Virus record (IMG/VR): IMGVR_UViG_3300049595_000603
Span: 1-44,787 of that record
Direction: 5' to 3' (one strand)
DNA from: a virus
Length of the DNA stretch: 44,787 nucleotides
Below, piece by piece: positions 24,394 through 33,800 of this stretch. The notes below the pieces were generated by a model. That model did not search any database. It was given only the letters and a program-made list of their open reading frames with translations, and had not been told where the DNA came from. The number at the start of each line of letters is the position of its first letter. Within the stretch, counting starts at the first letter, position 1. The translations under genes were made by a program, and so were the position numbers.

Positions 24394-24836
24394 ACATCCA
24401 CCGCCTGATTCTCTGATCTTCTAATAATTAGTTTGTAGTATTCAACTCCACCAAAAGGTCCTACAAATGGATCTTGTGTTGCAATTTCAAAGATTGTGGA
24501 CTTGCCTGCTCTTGGGCCAGATGTTTCTGTGTAAATATCGTTACAGTTTTTATCTCTAATGTTTGTAACTATAACATTTGTAATTGAGTTTTTGGCTTCA
24601 AGGCTGGACATTCTTATGTCGGTCTTTACTCTGCCAATTAAAAGTTTTTCTTCTGTAATATTTACGTTTGGAGTTAACTCTTCTTTAAATGCTCCTCCTG
24701 CTGATGAAAAAGAACATGCAATTGTTCTATCCAATATCCATGTCTTTTGTACGTTTCCATAAACTCCTTGCTCAACTACAGGATGGTAAACATCTGCAAG
24801 CATCGGAAACGTAAAGTCTGGCTCTTCGCATATCAT
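24390..24836 (-). CDS. Head-tail stopper/head-closure-like protein
   Basis: A 148-residue beta-rich protein between the adaptor and neck genes. Its opening (FTFPMLADVYHPVVEQGVYG) and pattern of strands fit the small barrel of head-closure proteins (SPP1 gp16-like), which prevent DNA leaking from the portal. The segment ITNVIVTNIRDKNCNDIY and the end GGVEYYKLIIRR also suit a beta barrel. The start overlaps the adaptor stop (TAATG). No motif is decisive, so the call rests on length, fold-like pattern and position. Confidence 0.5.
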   Translation of the reverse strand: MICEEPDFTFPMLADVYHPVVEQGVYGNVQKTWILDRTIACSFSSAGGAFKEELTPNVNITEEKLLIGRVKTDIRMSSLEAKNSITNVIVTNIRDKNCNDIYTETSGPRAGKSTIFEIATQDPFVGPFGGVEYYKLIIRRSENQAVDV

Positions 24837-25756
24837 TAAATTATCCCTGGCTTGACAATGGTCTTAACATATTTGTCAAGTATCTTATCAACTAAGAAGT
24901 TACCAGTACCGCCAAGCATTGCCTTGTCAAATTGAATTCTAAATTGATCTGTATTGTATGCTGTTATATATCTCTTGTAGTAATCTAATTTTCCACACTT
25001 AAGGTCTTCAATTAATAACTTCGCTGCATACTCTACATCTTCAGGAACGTTTAAATATCCATGATCTACAACGAATGTATAGTCATATCCTGATGGGAAA
25101 GATATTCCTTCGTATCCGTAGTAACCAAGATCTCCGCTTGCCACTGGTAGGTTTTGCGCTGTTGATTCATACCTGTTTAACTCAAGAACATCTGCACGAA
25201 CTCTCTGTATAGCGGTCTTGTCTGGTGTTATTGCATACTGATACTCACTCAAATCTGGAGTTGATCTATCGTAAACTAAAACATTGTTCTCATAAACCTT
25301 GAATACTCTATAAACTTTTTCCCACAAAGAGAAGTAGTCTGACCCATTGCCAGTTCCAACTATTGTTATCTTTTTGTTATAAAAGCCTTCTGGCACAAAT
25401 GTGTCTATCATTGACCTTGCTACTAATTCTAAAATTTTATATTCTGCAATTTCTGATGCAGTTGTTCCTAATGTATTTGGGTCTACGTATGGCCTGATTA
25501 GTTCATAGTATTCTTCGTGAATTAATTCTTCACCCTCGCTAATTTTATAAATCTCTACTCTGTAATTATTATCATACCTTCCAGGAAGATATATGTTTAT
25601 ATTGTCTCCTGTTGACCATCCTAAAAATTCTAAAACCTGGACTGAAAGGTCCGCCATATCTGTTACTCTTGCGTAAATATCTGCATCTTCGTACCCTGAA
25701 GGTACTACAAAATTTACAACAATGTCATCGTATGGCGGAACTCTCAATATCTCCAT
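24836..25756 (-). CDS. Head-tail adaptor protein with extra N-terminal domain
   Basis: A 306-residue protein encoded after the capsid genes. The C-terminal 80 residues (VPEDVEYAAKLLIEDLKCGK, then a basic YYKRYITAYNTDQFRIQF segment and IVKPGII) match the helical character of portal-binding adaptors (HK97 gp6/SPP1 gp15 type). The N-terminal ~110 residues form a separate beta-rich, Tyr-rich domain (YEDADIYARVTDMADLSVQVLEFLG, INIYLPGRYDNNYRVEIY) that resembles an Ig-like or carbohydrate-binding sandwich. The total is about twice the usual adaptor length, so the N-terminal domain may decorate the neck. Two bases separate it from the preceding gene. Confidence 0.5.
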   Translation of the reverse strand: MEILRVPPYDDIVVNFVVPSGYEDADIYARVTDMADLSVQVLEFLGWSTGDNINIYLPGRYDNNYRVEIYKISEGEELIHEEYYELIRPYVDPNTLGTTASEIAEYKILELVARSMIDTFVPEGFYNKKITIVGTGNGSDYFSLWEKVYRVFKVYENNVLVYDRSTPDLSEYQYAITPDKTAIQRVRADVLELNRYESTAQNLPVASGDLGYYGYEGISFPSGYDYTFVVDHGYLNVPEDVEYAAKLLIEDLKCGKLDYYKRYITAYNTDQFRIQFDKAMLGGTGNFLVDKILDKYVKTIVKPGII

Positions 25757-25758
25757 AT

Positions 25759-26220
25759 TTACTTACCGAATTCCTTGGCAACTTCTTCTGGGGTGGCTGT
25801 GCGGATGTGTGAACGAGTAAGCCACTTTTCAGCAGCATCCTTTTCAACAATGTTGTAGCCACGGTAAACCTTACCTATTTCTGGCCAAGTAACATTCTTT
25901 GTTGAGTAAAGTGCTACAGTTTCTTTCTTTGCAGCAGGCTTAGAAGCCTTCTTCTTTTCAGGTGCCTTTGGTGCTGTGGTTGCCCCAATCACTCCTTCTG
26001 CAACAGAGCCTAGTGCCTGAACTTCTTCAGGTGCCTGGTAAACTGGTGCTTCGATAGCCTCTTCGTGAACTGGTTGATGTACTTCTTCTACAACTGGAGT
26101 TTCTACAACATGCTCGACAACTGGTGCCTCAACAACAGGCTCTTGTGCAACTAGTGCTTCAAAAACTGGTGATTCATGTACTGTTTCTTCTACAATTGGA
26201 TTTTCATTAATGTTTTCCAT
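25759..26220 (-). CDS. Acidic VEP-rich head-associated protein
   Basis: A 153-residue protein just after the major capsid gene. The first ~65 residues are a low-complexity acidic tract of repeating Val-Glu-x-Pro (APVVEHVVETPVVEEVHQPV). A Lys/Ala/Pro linker follows (APEKKKASKPAAKK), then a compact C-terminal domain (YSTKNVTWPEIGKVYRGYNI, then VEKDAAEKWLTRSHIRTATP). The C-terminal domain is of a type often seen in actinobacterial phages behind the capsid gene; its function is not established to my knowledge. AAGGAGG before the ATG gives strong translation. A head-tail or capsid-interior role is inferred from position. Confidence 0.65.
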   Translation of the reverse strand: MENINENPIVEETVHESPVFEALVAQEPVVEAPVVEHVVETPVVEEVHQPVHEEAIEAPVYQAPEEVQALGSVAEGVIGATTAPKAPEKKKASKPAAKKETVALYSTKNVTWPEIGKVYRGYNIVEKDAAEKWLTRSHIRTATPEEVAKEFGK

Positions 26221-26237
26221 AATTCCTCCTTGTTAGT

Positions 26238-26246
26238 ATTATATCA
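26238..26246 (-). promoter_or_regulatory. Extended -10 promoter TGATATAAT after the capsid gene
   Basis: The minus strand has TGA-TATAAT overlapping a second TATAAT at 26246-26251. Both lie between the hairpin at 26260-26289 and the AAGGAGG of the VEP-rich gene. Confidence 0.6.
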
Positions 26247-26259
26247 TTATAAGTAGTAA

Positions 26260-26289
26260 GGGGAGCAGGAGCGTTAACTCCTACTCCCC
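26260..26289 (-). terminator. Terminator-like hairpin after the major capsid gene
   Basis: Two 12-base arms (GGGGAGCAGGAG and its near complement, one mismatch) close a six-base loop, 21 bases after the capsid stop codon. Only a short mixed tract (TTACTACTT) follows on the minus strand, so it may be an mRNA-stabilising stem as much as a terminator. Confidence 0.65.
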
Positions 26290-26310
26290 CTAAATTGTAC
26301 TGTTTACAGA

Positions 26311-27459
26311 TTATTCGTCTGCTGCAGCATCAGCGAATGCAATTGCATCCTGCTCTTCCCATTGAATACCGAAGCGAACGAAGACTGTATATTCTACAGT
26401 GTCCTTCTTTGGCTTGTATTCACGGTTTACTGTGATGTCACGCTGGAATCCCCATACACGGTTCTGTGGGAATGTCAAGTCGACATATCCTGCAGGGTAG
26501 TAAGGAACTTCCTGTACGTCAATTCCGAGAACACGTGTTGTACGTGCTCCACCGAATGTCTGTGCTCCACCATCAAGGTATGCCTGACGGTTAGTTGGAG
26601 TACCACCAGCCTGAGAAGCAAATGCTTCTGCGACTGCGTCTGCTAGAGTACCGTTGTTCTTAACGATTCCCTGGAATGCATCTGTACCAGCATAGAACTT
26701 CAAGTTAGACTTGATAGCACGATACTTGCGTGGCATTGCTAGGATGATGTTCTGCATTACATCTGTTGTCCAGGCGTTATTAGCGACTGTTACTACAGCC
26801 TCATGAGCATCTCCGTCTGTCTTAACGCGGTTTACGAAACCTTCCATGATTGAAAGGAATGCGTCTGATCCTGCACCTGTTCCGTTGATTGCAAGGTCTT
26901 CGATATCATTACCGAAAGCGTTTGTCATCAAGCGGACAATGTGATCTTCTAGTGCTGCACCTTCGATGTTATCTTCTAGTGCTTCTGCAGATACTTCCCA
27001 GTCAAGACGAATCTTCTTTGTAGTCAATTCAACCTTTGAGAATGTTGCACCTGCGTTTGTGTAATCGCCAACTGCTTGCGCTGCTGCACGAATAACACGC
27101 TCTCCGACGTTTACCTTTTCGAGTTCCATTGTATTGGCTCTCATAGTAACACGACGGCCATCTTGGGCGAGAATGGTAGCATCCCACACGTAGTCGATAA
27201 AACGACGTGCTTGCTCTGGGCGTAGGATACCTGATCCAGCCTCACCTGAAGGGTTAACTGCATTTGGTCCAGATGTTACTCCTGATAGTGCTGTTGGGAT
27301 ATTACCCAAGACACCACCATCGGTGTAATTACCTGGTACGTTTGAACCTGCTTCAGATCCAGATGCGAATGCACCTTGTCCCTGATACAGTCCTGGTGCT
27401 GTTCCACCAAGATTACCTGAAGTTCCAGGCTGGTTCTTTTCTATATTTTGTTCCGACAT
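26311..27459 (-). CDS. Major capsid protein (HK97 fold)
   Basis: A 382-residue protein directly downstream of the protease/scaffold gene. The first ~75 residues are Gly/Ser/Pro-rich and flexible, a tail that the protease may remove. The remainder shows the HK97-type order: an N-arm and E-loop-like region (RRVTMRANTMELEKVNVGER), a long helix with EDHIVRLMTNAFGNDIEDLA, P-domain and A-domain segments (NLKFYAGTDAFQGIV), and a closing ITVNREYKPKKDTVEYTVFV typical of capsid C-termini. AGGAGGTGA gives one of the strongest ribosome-binding sites in the window. The downstream hairpin also fits high expression. Confidence 0.88.
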   Translation of the reverse strand: MSEQNIEKNQPGTSGNLGGTAPGLYQGQGAFASGSEAGSNVPGNYTDGGVLGNIPTALSGVTSGPNAVNPSGEAGSGILRPEQARRFIDYVWDATILAQDGRRVTMRANTMELEKVNVGERVIRAAAQAVGDYTNAGATFSKVELTTKKIRLDWEVSAEALEDNIEGAALEDHIVRLMTNAFGNDIEDLAINGTGAGSDAFLSIMEGFVNRVKTDGDAHEAVVTVANNAWTTDVMQNIILAMPRKYRAIKSNLKFYAGTDAFQGIVKNNGTLADAVAEAFASQAGGTPTNRQAYLDGGAQTFGGARTTRVLGIDVQEVPYYPAGYVDLTFPQNRVWGFQRDITVNREYKPKKDTVEYTVFVRFGIQWEEQDAIAFADAAADE

Positions 27460-27495
27460 ATTGTCACCTCCTGTGATTTTTTACTTATTGTTTTT

Positions 27496-28812
27496 TTAAT
27501 TAAATAAGTCGGCTGTTTTGAGGAAACTACCGCCCCATAGGGATTTTTCAACCGTTTCAGGTTGATTCTGTACTATCTCGCCGAGATCGCCAGACTTTCG
27601 GAAAGCAGTGTCTTGCTCTACAAGTTCCACACGCTTACCAAATTCATTAAATTCACTTGACACTGCTGCAATATCTTTTGCAACTGCTTCAAATGATGTT
27701 TTTGCTGTTTCAACATCTACCTTAGAAGACTTAAGCATTTCTACTTCGGCCTGCAAAGACTTAACTGTTGAAACTAGATCGCTAAAGGCTGATTCTAGAG
27801 TGTTCTTGATTTCTGCAACTGAGTCAACAATTGCTTCATCTGATTTAGATACTTCTGTAACTTCTTCAACTACATCTGCTGCAGGAGTCTCTTCAGACTT
27901 TGCAACTTCTTCAGATGCTGGGGCTTCATCAGCCTTAGCAACTTCTTCTGTAGGTGCCTCAACTACGGCATCAACCTCTGGAGCGACCTCTGACTTTGCT
28001 ACTTCTACTGATGCTTCTGTTTCAATAACTTCTGCAACTGTTTCTGTGTTTTCTGTCATAGGTTGTACCTCCTTGTTAATCTTAGAAGTATTAATGCCTT
28101 TAGCACTATCAACTAAGAATTTTATCATGTTTGTTTTTTCACTATCCGTTTTTTCAACGAACCCTATATTTTCCATCTGCTCACCAGTAATTGGGCTAAG
28201 TTCTGATTCATTTTCAGATGCTATAACAATACCATTTTGCTTATCGTAAAAAACATTTTCTAGGACAGTTGAGTCACCTTTAATAACATCTACACCATCT
28301 ACCTTTTCAACCGACACAATGTTTGCAAATTGATTAGCAGGGGAATCTACAAGACTCAACTCTACCAAATCATATTCCTTAATAACTCTGATTGACTTAT
28401 CTGACTTCTCATCATAGGCATCGTCCCACTTGTTCATTCGTCCACCAATAGAAAAACCTGTAAGTGTTCCATCGAGAACCTTTTCCCAAGTATCTTGAGC
28501 ACCCTTTGAAACATATGCTGAAACAAATACTCCCTTATAGAATTTCTTTGTCTCTGGATCAAAATATTTATCTTCTTTAAAATCTACCATCTTGCCTACT
28601 GCTACTGGCTGATGCATTTCTCTAATGTTCCCACGGAATTTTGCAAATGCTGCCATGCTTGCTTCTGCAGTTACGATATCGTCTTGCTTATCAAGGTTGT
28701 CAAGGGATGCAAAACCAGATACAATTCTGCGTTCTTTATCTACCTTGGTTAAAGGCATAGATAGGCGAATATTATCACCATCTGAATTCCAATGCGCTTT
28801 TGATATAATCAT
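27496..28812 (-). CDS. Capsid maturation protease fused to scaffold-like region
   Basis: A 438-residue protein. Residues 1-170 match HK97-type prohead proteases: RRIVSGFASLDNLDKQDDIV (about 29-48), a candidate catalytic His67 (REMHQP), the GFSIGG motif with candidate Ser121, and ELSLVDSPAN (151-160). The rest is very acidic and low in complexity, with VAKSEEAP-type repeats at about 255-340 and a coiled coil at about 340-420, as expected for an internal scaffold (delta domain). It would cut itself and the capsid N-terminus during head maturation. No Shine-Dalgarno precedes the ATG; a -10 box ends nine bases upstream, so it is probably leaderless. Confidence 0.85.
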   Translation of the reverse strand: MIISKAHWNSDGDNIRLSMPLTKVDKERRIVSGFASLDNLDKQDDIVTAEASMAAFAKFRGNIREMHQPVAVGKMVDFKEDKYFDPETKKFYKGVFVSAYVSKGAQDTWEKVLDGTLTGFSIGGRMNKWDDAYDEKSDKSIRVIKEYDLVELSLVDSPANQFANIVSVEKVDGVDVIKGDSTVLENVFYDKQNGIVIASENESELSPITGEQMENIGFVEKTDSEKTNMIKFLVDSAKGINTSKINKEVQPMTENTETVAEVIETEASVEVAKSEVAPEVDAVVEAPTEEVAKADEAPASEEVAKSEETPAADVVEEVTEVSKSDEAIVDSVAEIKNTLESAFSDLVSTVKSLQAEVEMLKSSKVDVETAKTSFEAVAKDIAAVSSEFNEFGKRVELVEQDTAFRKSGDLGEIVQNQPETVEKSLWGGSFLKTADLFN

Positions 28813-28821
28813 GGTTATTCT

Positions 28822-28830
28822 ATTATATAC
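28822..28830 (-). promoter_or_regulatory. -10 promoter GTATATAAT of the protease gene
   Basis: The minus strand has TATAAT ending nine bases before the ATG at 28812, with no Shine-Dalgarno between. It lacks the TG extension (GTA instead). It fills the 38-base gap after the portal gene. Confidence 0.5.
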
Positions 28831-28850
28831 CCTTTTTTTCTAAAGTATCA

Positions 28851-30458
28851 CTATTTGGACATATCGGACACGTCGTCAGATTTACGACCTTCGCCTTTTG
28901 GATTTCTTCCACTTACTGTGGCTGGTCCATCAGACTGGTTGTTAGTTCTTTCGGTGTCCCTTGCACGGTCTGCATTATCGTTTGCTGCCTGTTCTGGCTT
29001 TGGATCAAACGGTTCATTTCCGCCTTCTATCTGAGGAAGTCCAAGAAGTTCTCTTCCCTCATTTGGCATCATAACCTGAGTCTTAACAAGTCTCTCAATA
29101 ATCTGTGACTGAGCAATCTCATCTGTAAGTGTAAGTTCATTAAACTTAAACTCCAGAATATCTGTTTTTTCTTTTACTATCTTGTTGATCATCTTCTCAA
29201 GATTTCTTTGTGCTGGTCTTGCAACCTGCTCTTTAAATGTTCTGTCTTGAGACAGTGCTGCTGCGATTGCTGCAGAGTCAGAACCACCAATCTTAGAAAG
29301 AGGAACTTGGTGTGCAACAAGAATGTCATCTCTATTTTGCTTACGGTATTCTTTAAACGATGCTTCTTGGATTCCATTTTCTACAGGGTCCATCTTAAAC
29401 TCTACCTTGTTAGTGTCTGAGTCACCAGGAAGCGGTATGTAAAGAGTTCTGTGATTCTGTCCTTTAAGACCAGTCTGTAAGAATCTAAACATCTTGTCTT
29501 CTGCTTCAGCAGATAACTTAGCGCCCTTAAGTGTTACAACATACCTGGGAGTTGCCTTATTCTGAAAGTAATCAATGTTGTACTGTGACGCAAGTTGGTC
29601 TCCATGAAGTGATCCGATTGCAGACATAATATCTGGTACTCCATAGAATGTATTAAGTGGTGAGTATTCTTTAAAGTGAATGATCTCGTTAGGACGAGCA
29701 TCTGTTCCAAGCGGGTTTGGGTTACTTGCTCCAAAGTTACGGAAGTAAACTACTTTATTTGCAATAACCTGGACAAAGCCATCACGAAGACGACGAACAC
29801 GCATTGTTGTAGAAGGGATATGTCCAACATATCCAATATCACCACGAACAGTTCTACCTACTTCAAGGTACCCGTTACCTGTTGCTTGAAGATCTGTAAA
29901 AACCTTTTCCATGGTTGTTGTAAATGAGTCTTCTGTGTTTAGCGATTCTAGCCAATCACTTAGTTCAATCTTTGCTCGTTCAATTCTCTTACGTGCATTC
30001 TCTGCTGTCTTTGGCTCTGATGCTTCTAACTTAAGCATTGTTCTTTGTGAAACCTTAAACTCATATCCAAGACCTACAATGTTCTCAACCTTTGCATCAA
30101 TTGCTGCATGGTTAGCAAAAGAGGTGTCATAAAAACTTGCAAGTTCATAAAGATTCCACGGAGGCGTAATTACATCAAAGAGTCCATAGGCATTTCTAAA
30201 TACTGTTCCTGAGTTAATTTCTTTAGACTTTGCCCCATCACGACCTGTGCTTTCTGCTCGTGAACTATCAATATAGCCTTGTGTTGCTTCTCCCTTTACG
30301 ATGCGGGAAGTTCTTCTTTTAAAGTTTGAGTCAAGTCCCTGTAGGTCTTTAATTACATCCCAAGACTGATTAAAAGGGTCCTGCTTTGTAAATGTATCAT
30401 CTTCTGGAAGTGGGCTGTCTGTCTTTGCTCTAATAAAAAATTCTTTTTCTTCACTCAT
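28851..30458 (-). CDS. Portal protein
   Basis: A 535-residue protein upstream of the protease and capsid genes, forming the dodecameric DNA gate at one head vertex. Portal hallmarks are GLFDVITPPWNLYELASFYDTSF near the start of the wing region, GNGYLEVGRTVRGDIGYVGHIP (about 195-216), the ASQYNIDYFQNKATPRYVVTL helix, the IPLPGDSDTNKVEF segment and KIGGSDSAAIAAALSQDRTF with the following helix. The C-terminus is polar and acidic. The start overlaps the stop of the preceding gene (TAATG). Confidence 0.9.
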   Translation of the reverse strand: MSEEKEFFIRAKTDSPLPEDDTFTKQDPFNQSWDVIKDLQGLDSNFKRRTSRIVKGEATQGYIDSSRAESTGRDGAKSKEINSGTVFRNAYGLFDVITPPWNLYELASFYDTSFANHAAIDAKVENIVGLGYEFKVSQRTMLKLEASEPKTAENARKRIERAKIELSDWLESLNTEDSFTTTMEKVFTDLQATGNGYLEVGRTVRGDIGYVGHIPSTTMRVRRLRDGFVQVIANKVVYFRNFGASNPNPLGTDARPNEIIHFKEYSPLNTFYGVPDIMSAIGSLHGDQLASQYNIDYFQNKATPRYVVTLKGAKLSAEAEDKMFRFLQTGLKGQNHRTLYIPLPGDSDTNKVEFKMDPVENGIQEASFKEYRKQNRDDILVAHQVPLSKIGGSDSAAIAAALSQDRTFKEQVARPAQRNLEKMINKIVKEKTDILEFKFNELTLTDEIAQSQIIERLVKTQVMMPNEGRELLGLPQIEGGNEPFDPKPEQAANDNADRARDTERTNNQSDGPATVSGRNPKGEGRKSDDVSDMSK

Positions 30459-30862
30459 TAGTCATCACTTCCATACTTAGCAATTGTGTCCTTGGCTGCC
30501 TGAACTGCACCAAGGTCATTAAGAGAAGGAATCAGACCTTCTGCCATTCTTTGTTTTTGCTCAGAGTATTCTTCTTCTGAAATTCTTGTTAGTCCTGGGA
30601 CGAAGATGCATTCTCCATCTCCTTCATCCCCGTAATATTTTGCTGCTTCTTTGAGTTTAGAGATTTGGAGGATGTCACCCTTCATTGATTCAATGTTGAG
30701 AACTGAACCTGTTCCATCCGTAAACCACTTACCGTTAGCCTTCTTATACACATATAGACCCCAGTCATAATGCTTTTCAATAACTTTTGCACGGGACTCG
30801 CCCACTTGCCCCTTCATTTTGGGCAGTTGCTTCTTCTTTTTACGTGGATCTTCCATATTCAT
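30458..30862 (-). CDS. Conserved-looking phage protein upstream of portal
   Basis: A 134-residue soluble protein. The N-terminus is strongly basic (EDPRKKKKQLPKMKGQVGESR). The middle has a small beta domain (YDWGLYVYKKANGKWFTDGTG, LNIESMKGDI), and the C-terminus is a helical segment. Proteins of this kind precede portal genes in other large actinobacterial phages, but I know of no established function. The basic N-terminus could bind DNA. A TGGTATACT box ends seven bases before the ATG and no Shine-Dalgarno exists, so the first ATG (MNMED) is probably a leaderless start. Confidence 0.65.
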   Translation of the reverse strand: MNMEDPRKKKKQLPKMKGQVGESRAKVIEKHYDWGLYVYKKANGKWFTDGTGSVLNIESMKGDILQISKLKEAAKYYGDEGDGECIFVPGLTRISEEEYSEQKQRMAEGLIPSLNDLGAVQAAKDTIAKYGSDD

Positions 30863-30869
30863 ATCAATA

Positions 30870-30878
30870 AGTATACCA
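30870..30878 (-). promoter_or_regulatory. Extended -10 promoter TGGTATACT (leaderless start)
   Basis: The minus strand reads TGG-TATACT. The box ends seven bases before the ATG at 30862, in an 18-base gap after the LamG-like gene. Confidence 0.65.
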
Positions 30879-30880
30879 CA

Positions 30881-33800
30881 TTAGACAGCATCAGAGGTTA
30901 TTTGTTTCGATGTGATACCTTTATAGACTGTATATTCGTATCCATTAACCGTAAAAACCTTGTCAGTATCAACAATTATCTTATTTGTTCCAGTATAACT
31001 CTTATAAATAGTAGATGGGTCTACTCCGTAATAACTTGTTGAAGAAAGAATTAGAACACCATCCCAGACAGATGGAGATGTCTTCCAGTAGTCCCACTCA
31101 AGAGTGAGGGGGATTGCATACTTAACAGCAAACCAAGGTCGAACATCTACCTTTTGAACCTCTTGAAGGTTGGTTGACTGGTAGTAAGATATTGTGTTAA
31201 ATGTGATAGGTCCATTTAGGTTAATTGACCCAACCCTAGAATTAAAGTCTAGCAGTGTAGGGAATGCAATTCCAAGGAACCCCCACTCCTTAACTGTGAT
31301 TACTGGCTCTTTTACTAATTTACCGTTCCAATAAAATCCAATGCCGTCTTCAAGCCTTCCAGTTTTAACATTTACAGCATATATCTTTGCTCTTTCTCCG
31401 CTAGGATGTATTGCAACCATATAAAACTTAATATGTGTGTTTTTTGCTTTAATCTCAAATATCTCTGTTGAAGCATAAGGGAAAGCGTCTTGGTCATAGC
31501 GTATTGCTGTTTGCATAGCCATTACTTTGTAATTGCTTGACATCTCTTTGTTAATGGGAATAGAAAGACCACGATTAATTATTGGGTCGTAGGTTCCTTT
31601 TAGTTCGATCCCTGTGTACCGTGTAAGATATAGATAAGGAGAACTGCCCTTGTAAATTGTAAACGGATTTCTAGATTTGTAGTCATAGTAGAATCCAGAC
31701 TTCCTATATGGATAAATTTCATTTCCAAATCTTGTACCAATTGGGTTTGGAGATGTTGAGTTAAAGGCTTGGGAAGCATATTCTAGATTTCTTATCTTTA
31801 CCCTGTTATTTATAATTCCCTTTACGTTAAAATCTAAGTGAGTTACTATAGCAAGGTCCAAAACACGAACATCCTTTGGTGGATAAATAATCATGTTATT
31901 TACAACTTCATACTTTGTACTCATCCAGTTTTCTCCTGGAACAACAATGGAATCGTTTGATGGCTTTTCTATATTAACAAAGTTTGACTCTGAAAGGTTT
32001 GCCCCATTTGCTATATATTGAAATGTTACATAAGACTTTACCAAAGAGTTTGATGTGTCATACTTGTAATTTTTATATGCTCTATTTTTTAAATCATCGT
32101 AGTTTAAGTAACCAGTAAACAACTGATTATCTAATGACTGATAAGTCCTTTGAATTGGCAGGTTATACTCATCGGTTAATTCTCTATATGTCCATTCCCC
32201 AGTTTGTTCTTCTTCAATAAAGTTTGATGGTGCTGGATAGTTAAGGTTAAACTGTAGAAGATCTAAGTCATAATATGAACTGTTTTTTTCATCTTCCACA
32301 TATTGAGCAAAGTATGTAAGAGGAATATAGTCTTCCCAATAACCTTGTATATCTATATCTAGTGCATATTTATCAAAGTAACTTGAAGGAGAAAGTGTAT
32401 AACTTGCTGTGTGTACCTGGAAACCTTCCAGTGGGTACGAGTCTACGCTTCCAGAGTCAACTACTTGGTCCCACTCTGCCTCATTGGTTCCAAAATAATT
32501 ATCTGTAGAGTTGTACGCCACATCTATTGTATCTGAGTACAAATCAAAGACGCTCTCATCGTTTAGAGGTATTCCTCTTTCATTAAATAAATACTCAATC
32601 TTTTTATGATTTCTTGCTGTGCAAAAACCAACCTTGTATATTTTACCAGTAAAGGTTTGTGTTAAGTTTGACCTTCCACCTATGTAAAACTTTAGGGTGT
32701 TGATATTGCCAAAGAATGATGCAAGATTTCCTCCAAAATACTTAGAGGCTTTGTCTATATCTAATCCAACAGAAAACATTTCTTCTATCGCTATTCCAGT
32801 AAATGGGTTTGAGCCTGACCAAGAAAATGTTGCAAGAACTTCTTCTGTTGATCCATACTTTAACTTATACACAACATTTTTGTTTTGTGTAGATACCTCA
32901 AAGTAGTCTGATGAATTTTCAGACTCTATCCTAAACAGTATCTGTGTTGATGTTGGCTCTTCTAAAAACTTAAAAGATCCATAAAAGGATCTAACCTTTT
33001 GATTTAAAAAGTTTAGATTATCAAAGTACATATATCCGCTTGCTACGGAATCAAAGGAAAAAAACTTATTTGTTTCATTTTGAATGTCTTCAAGATCAGA
33101 ATATAACTGATCTATATTTGAAGATCCTAAAACTATTTCTGGAAGTTTATAGTCTGGTGTGCATAAAAGATTATTTTCAACACTAAGATTATCAACGATT
33201 GCCTGACCCCACTTGCCTATATTTGGGTATGAGTAATTATTTGTATAGTCTGCAAAAGGATAGTCGATATACACAGATGAGCCACTGTATGCCTGATTAA
33301 TGCCTTCTGGAAACTCAACTCCCTGACCATAAACAAATCTTTTTTTAGCAAGAATTGTTGGAACTTGATAGGTATATATTGCAACGCAATCTACCTCTAT
33401 TGGCGAAACATCCTCGTATGCATAAAATCCTATCCAGTCCTGATCTTTTGACAATGAGTTTAATTTTGAAGGGAACACAAGTTCAGAACTAAGATAGTTT
33501 AAAGATATAACCTGCTCACCATTTATAAGAAGTGATGAACTATTTTCTGAAAATCTAATGTGAATGAGCATTGGTCTAGTCCACTCTCCAACATAGTAAG
33601 ATCCAGAACTATCTCCAATTTTTAAAATAATAAAAGGTCCTTCTACATATATTCCATCAGTAGAAGCAATTGGGCCAATTATTCGCTTCTTCGTAACTGA
33701 GTCTGAATTAATTCTTAACCATGCCTCTAGAGTATATTCTTTGTACTGCCCCGCTTCAGATAAAAACCCCAATCCTGGAATTATAAGGGATGGCATATTT

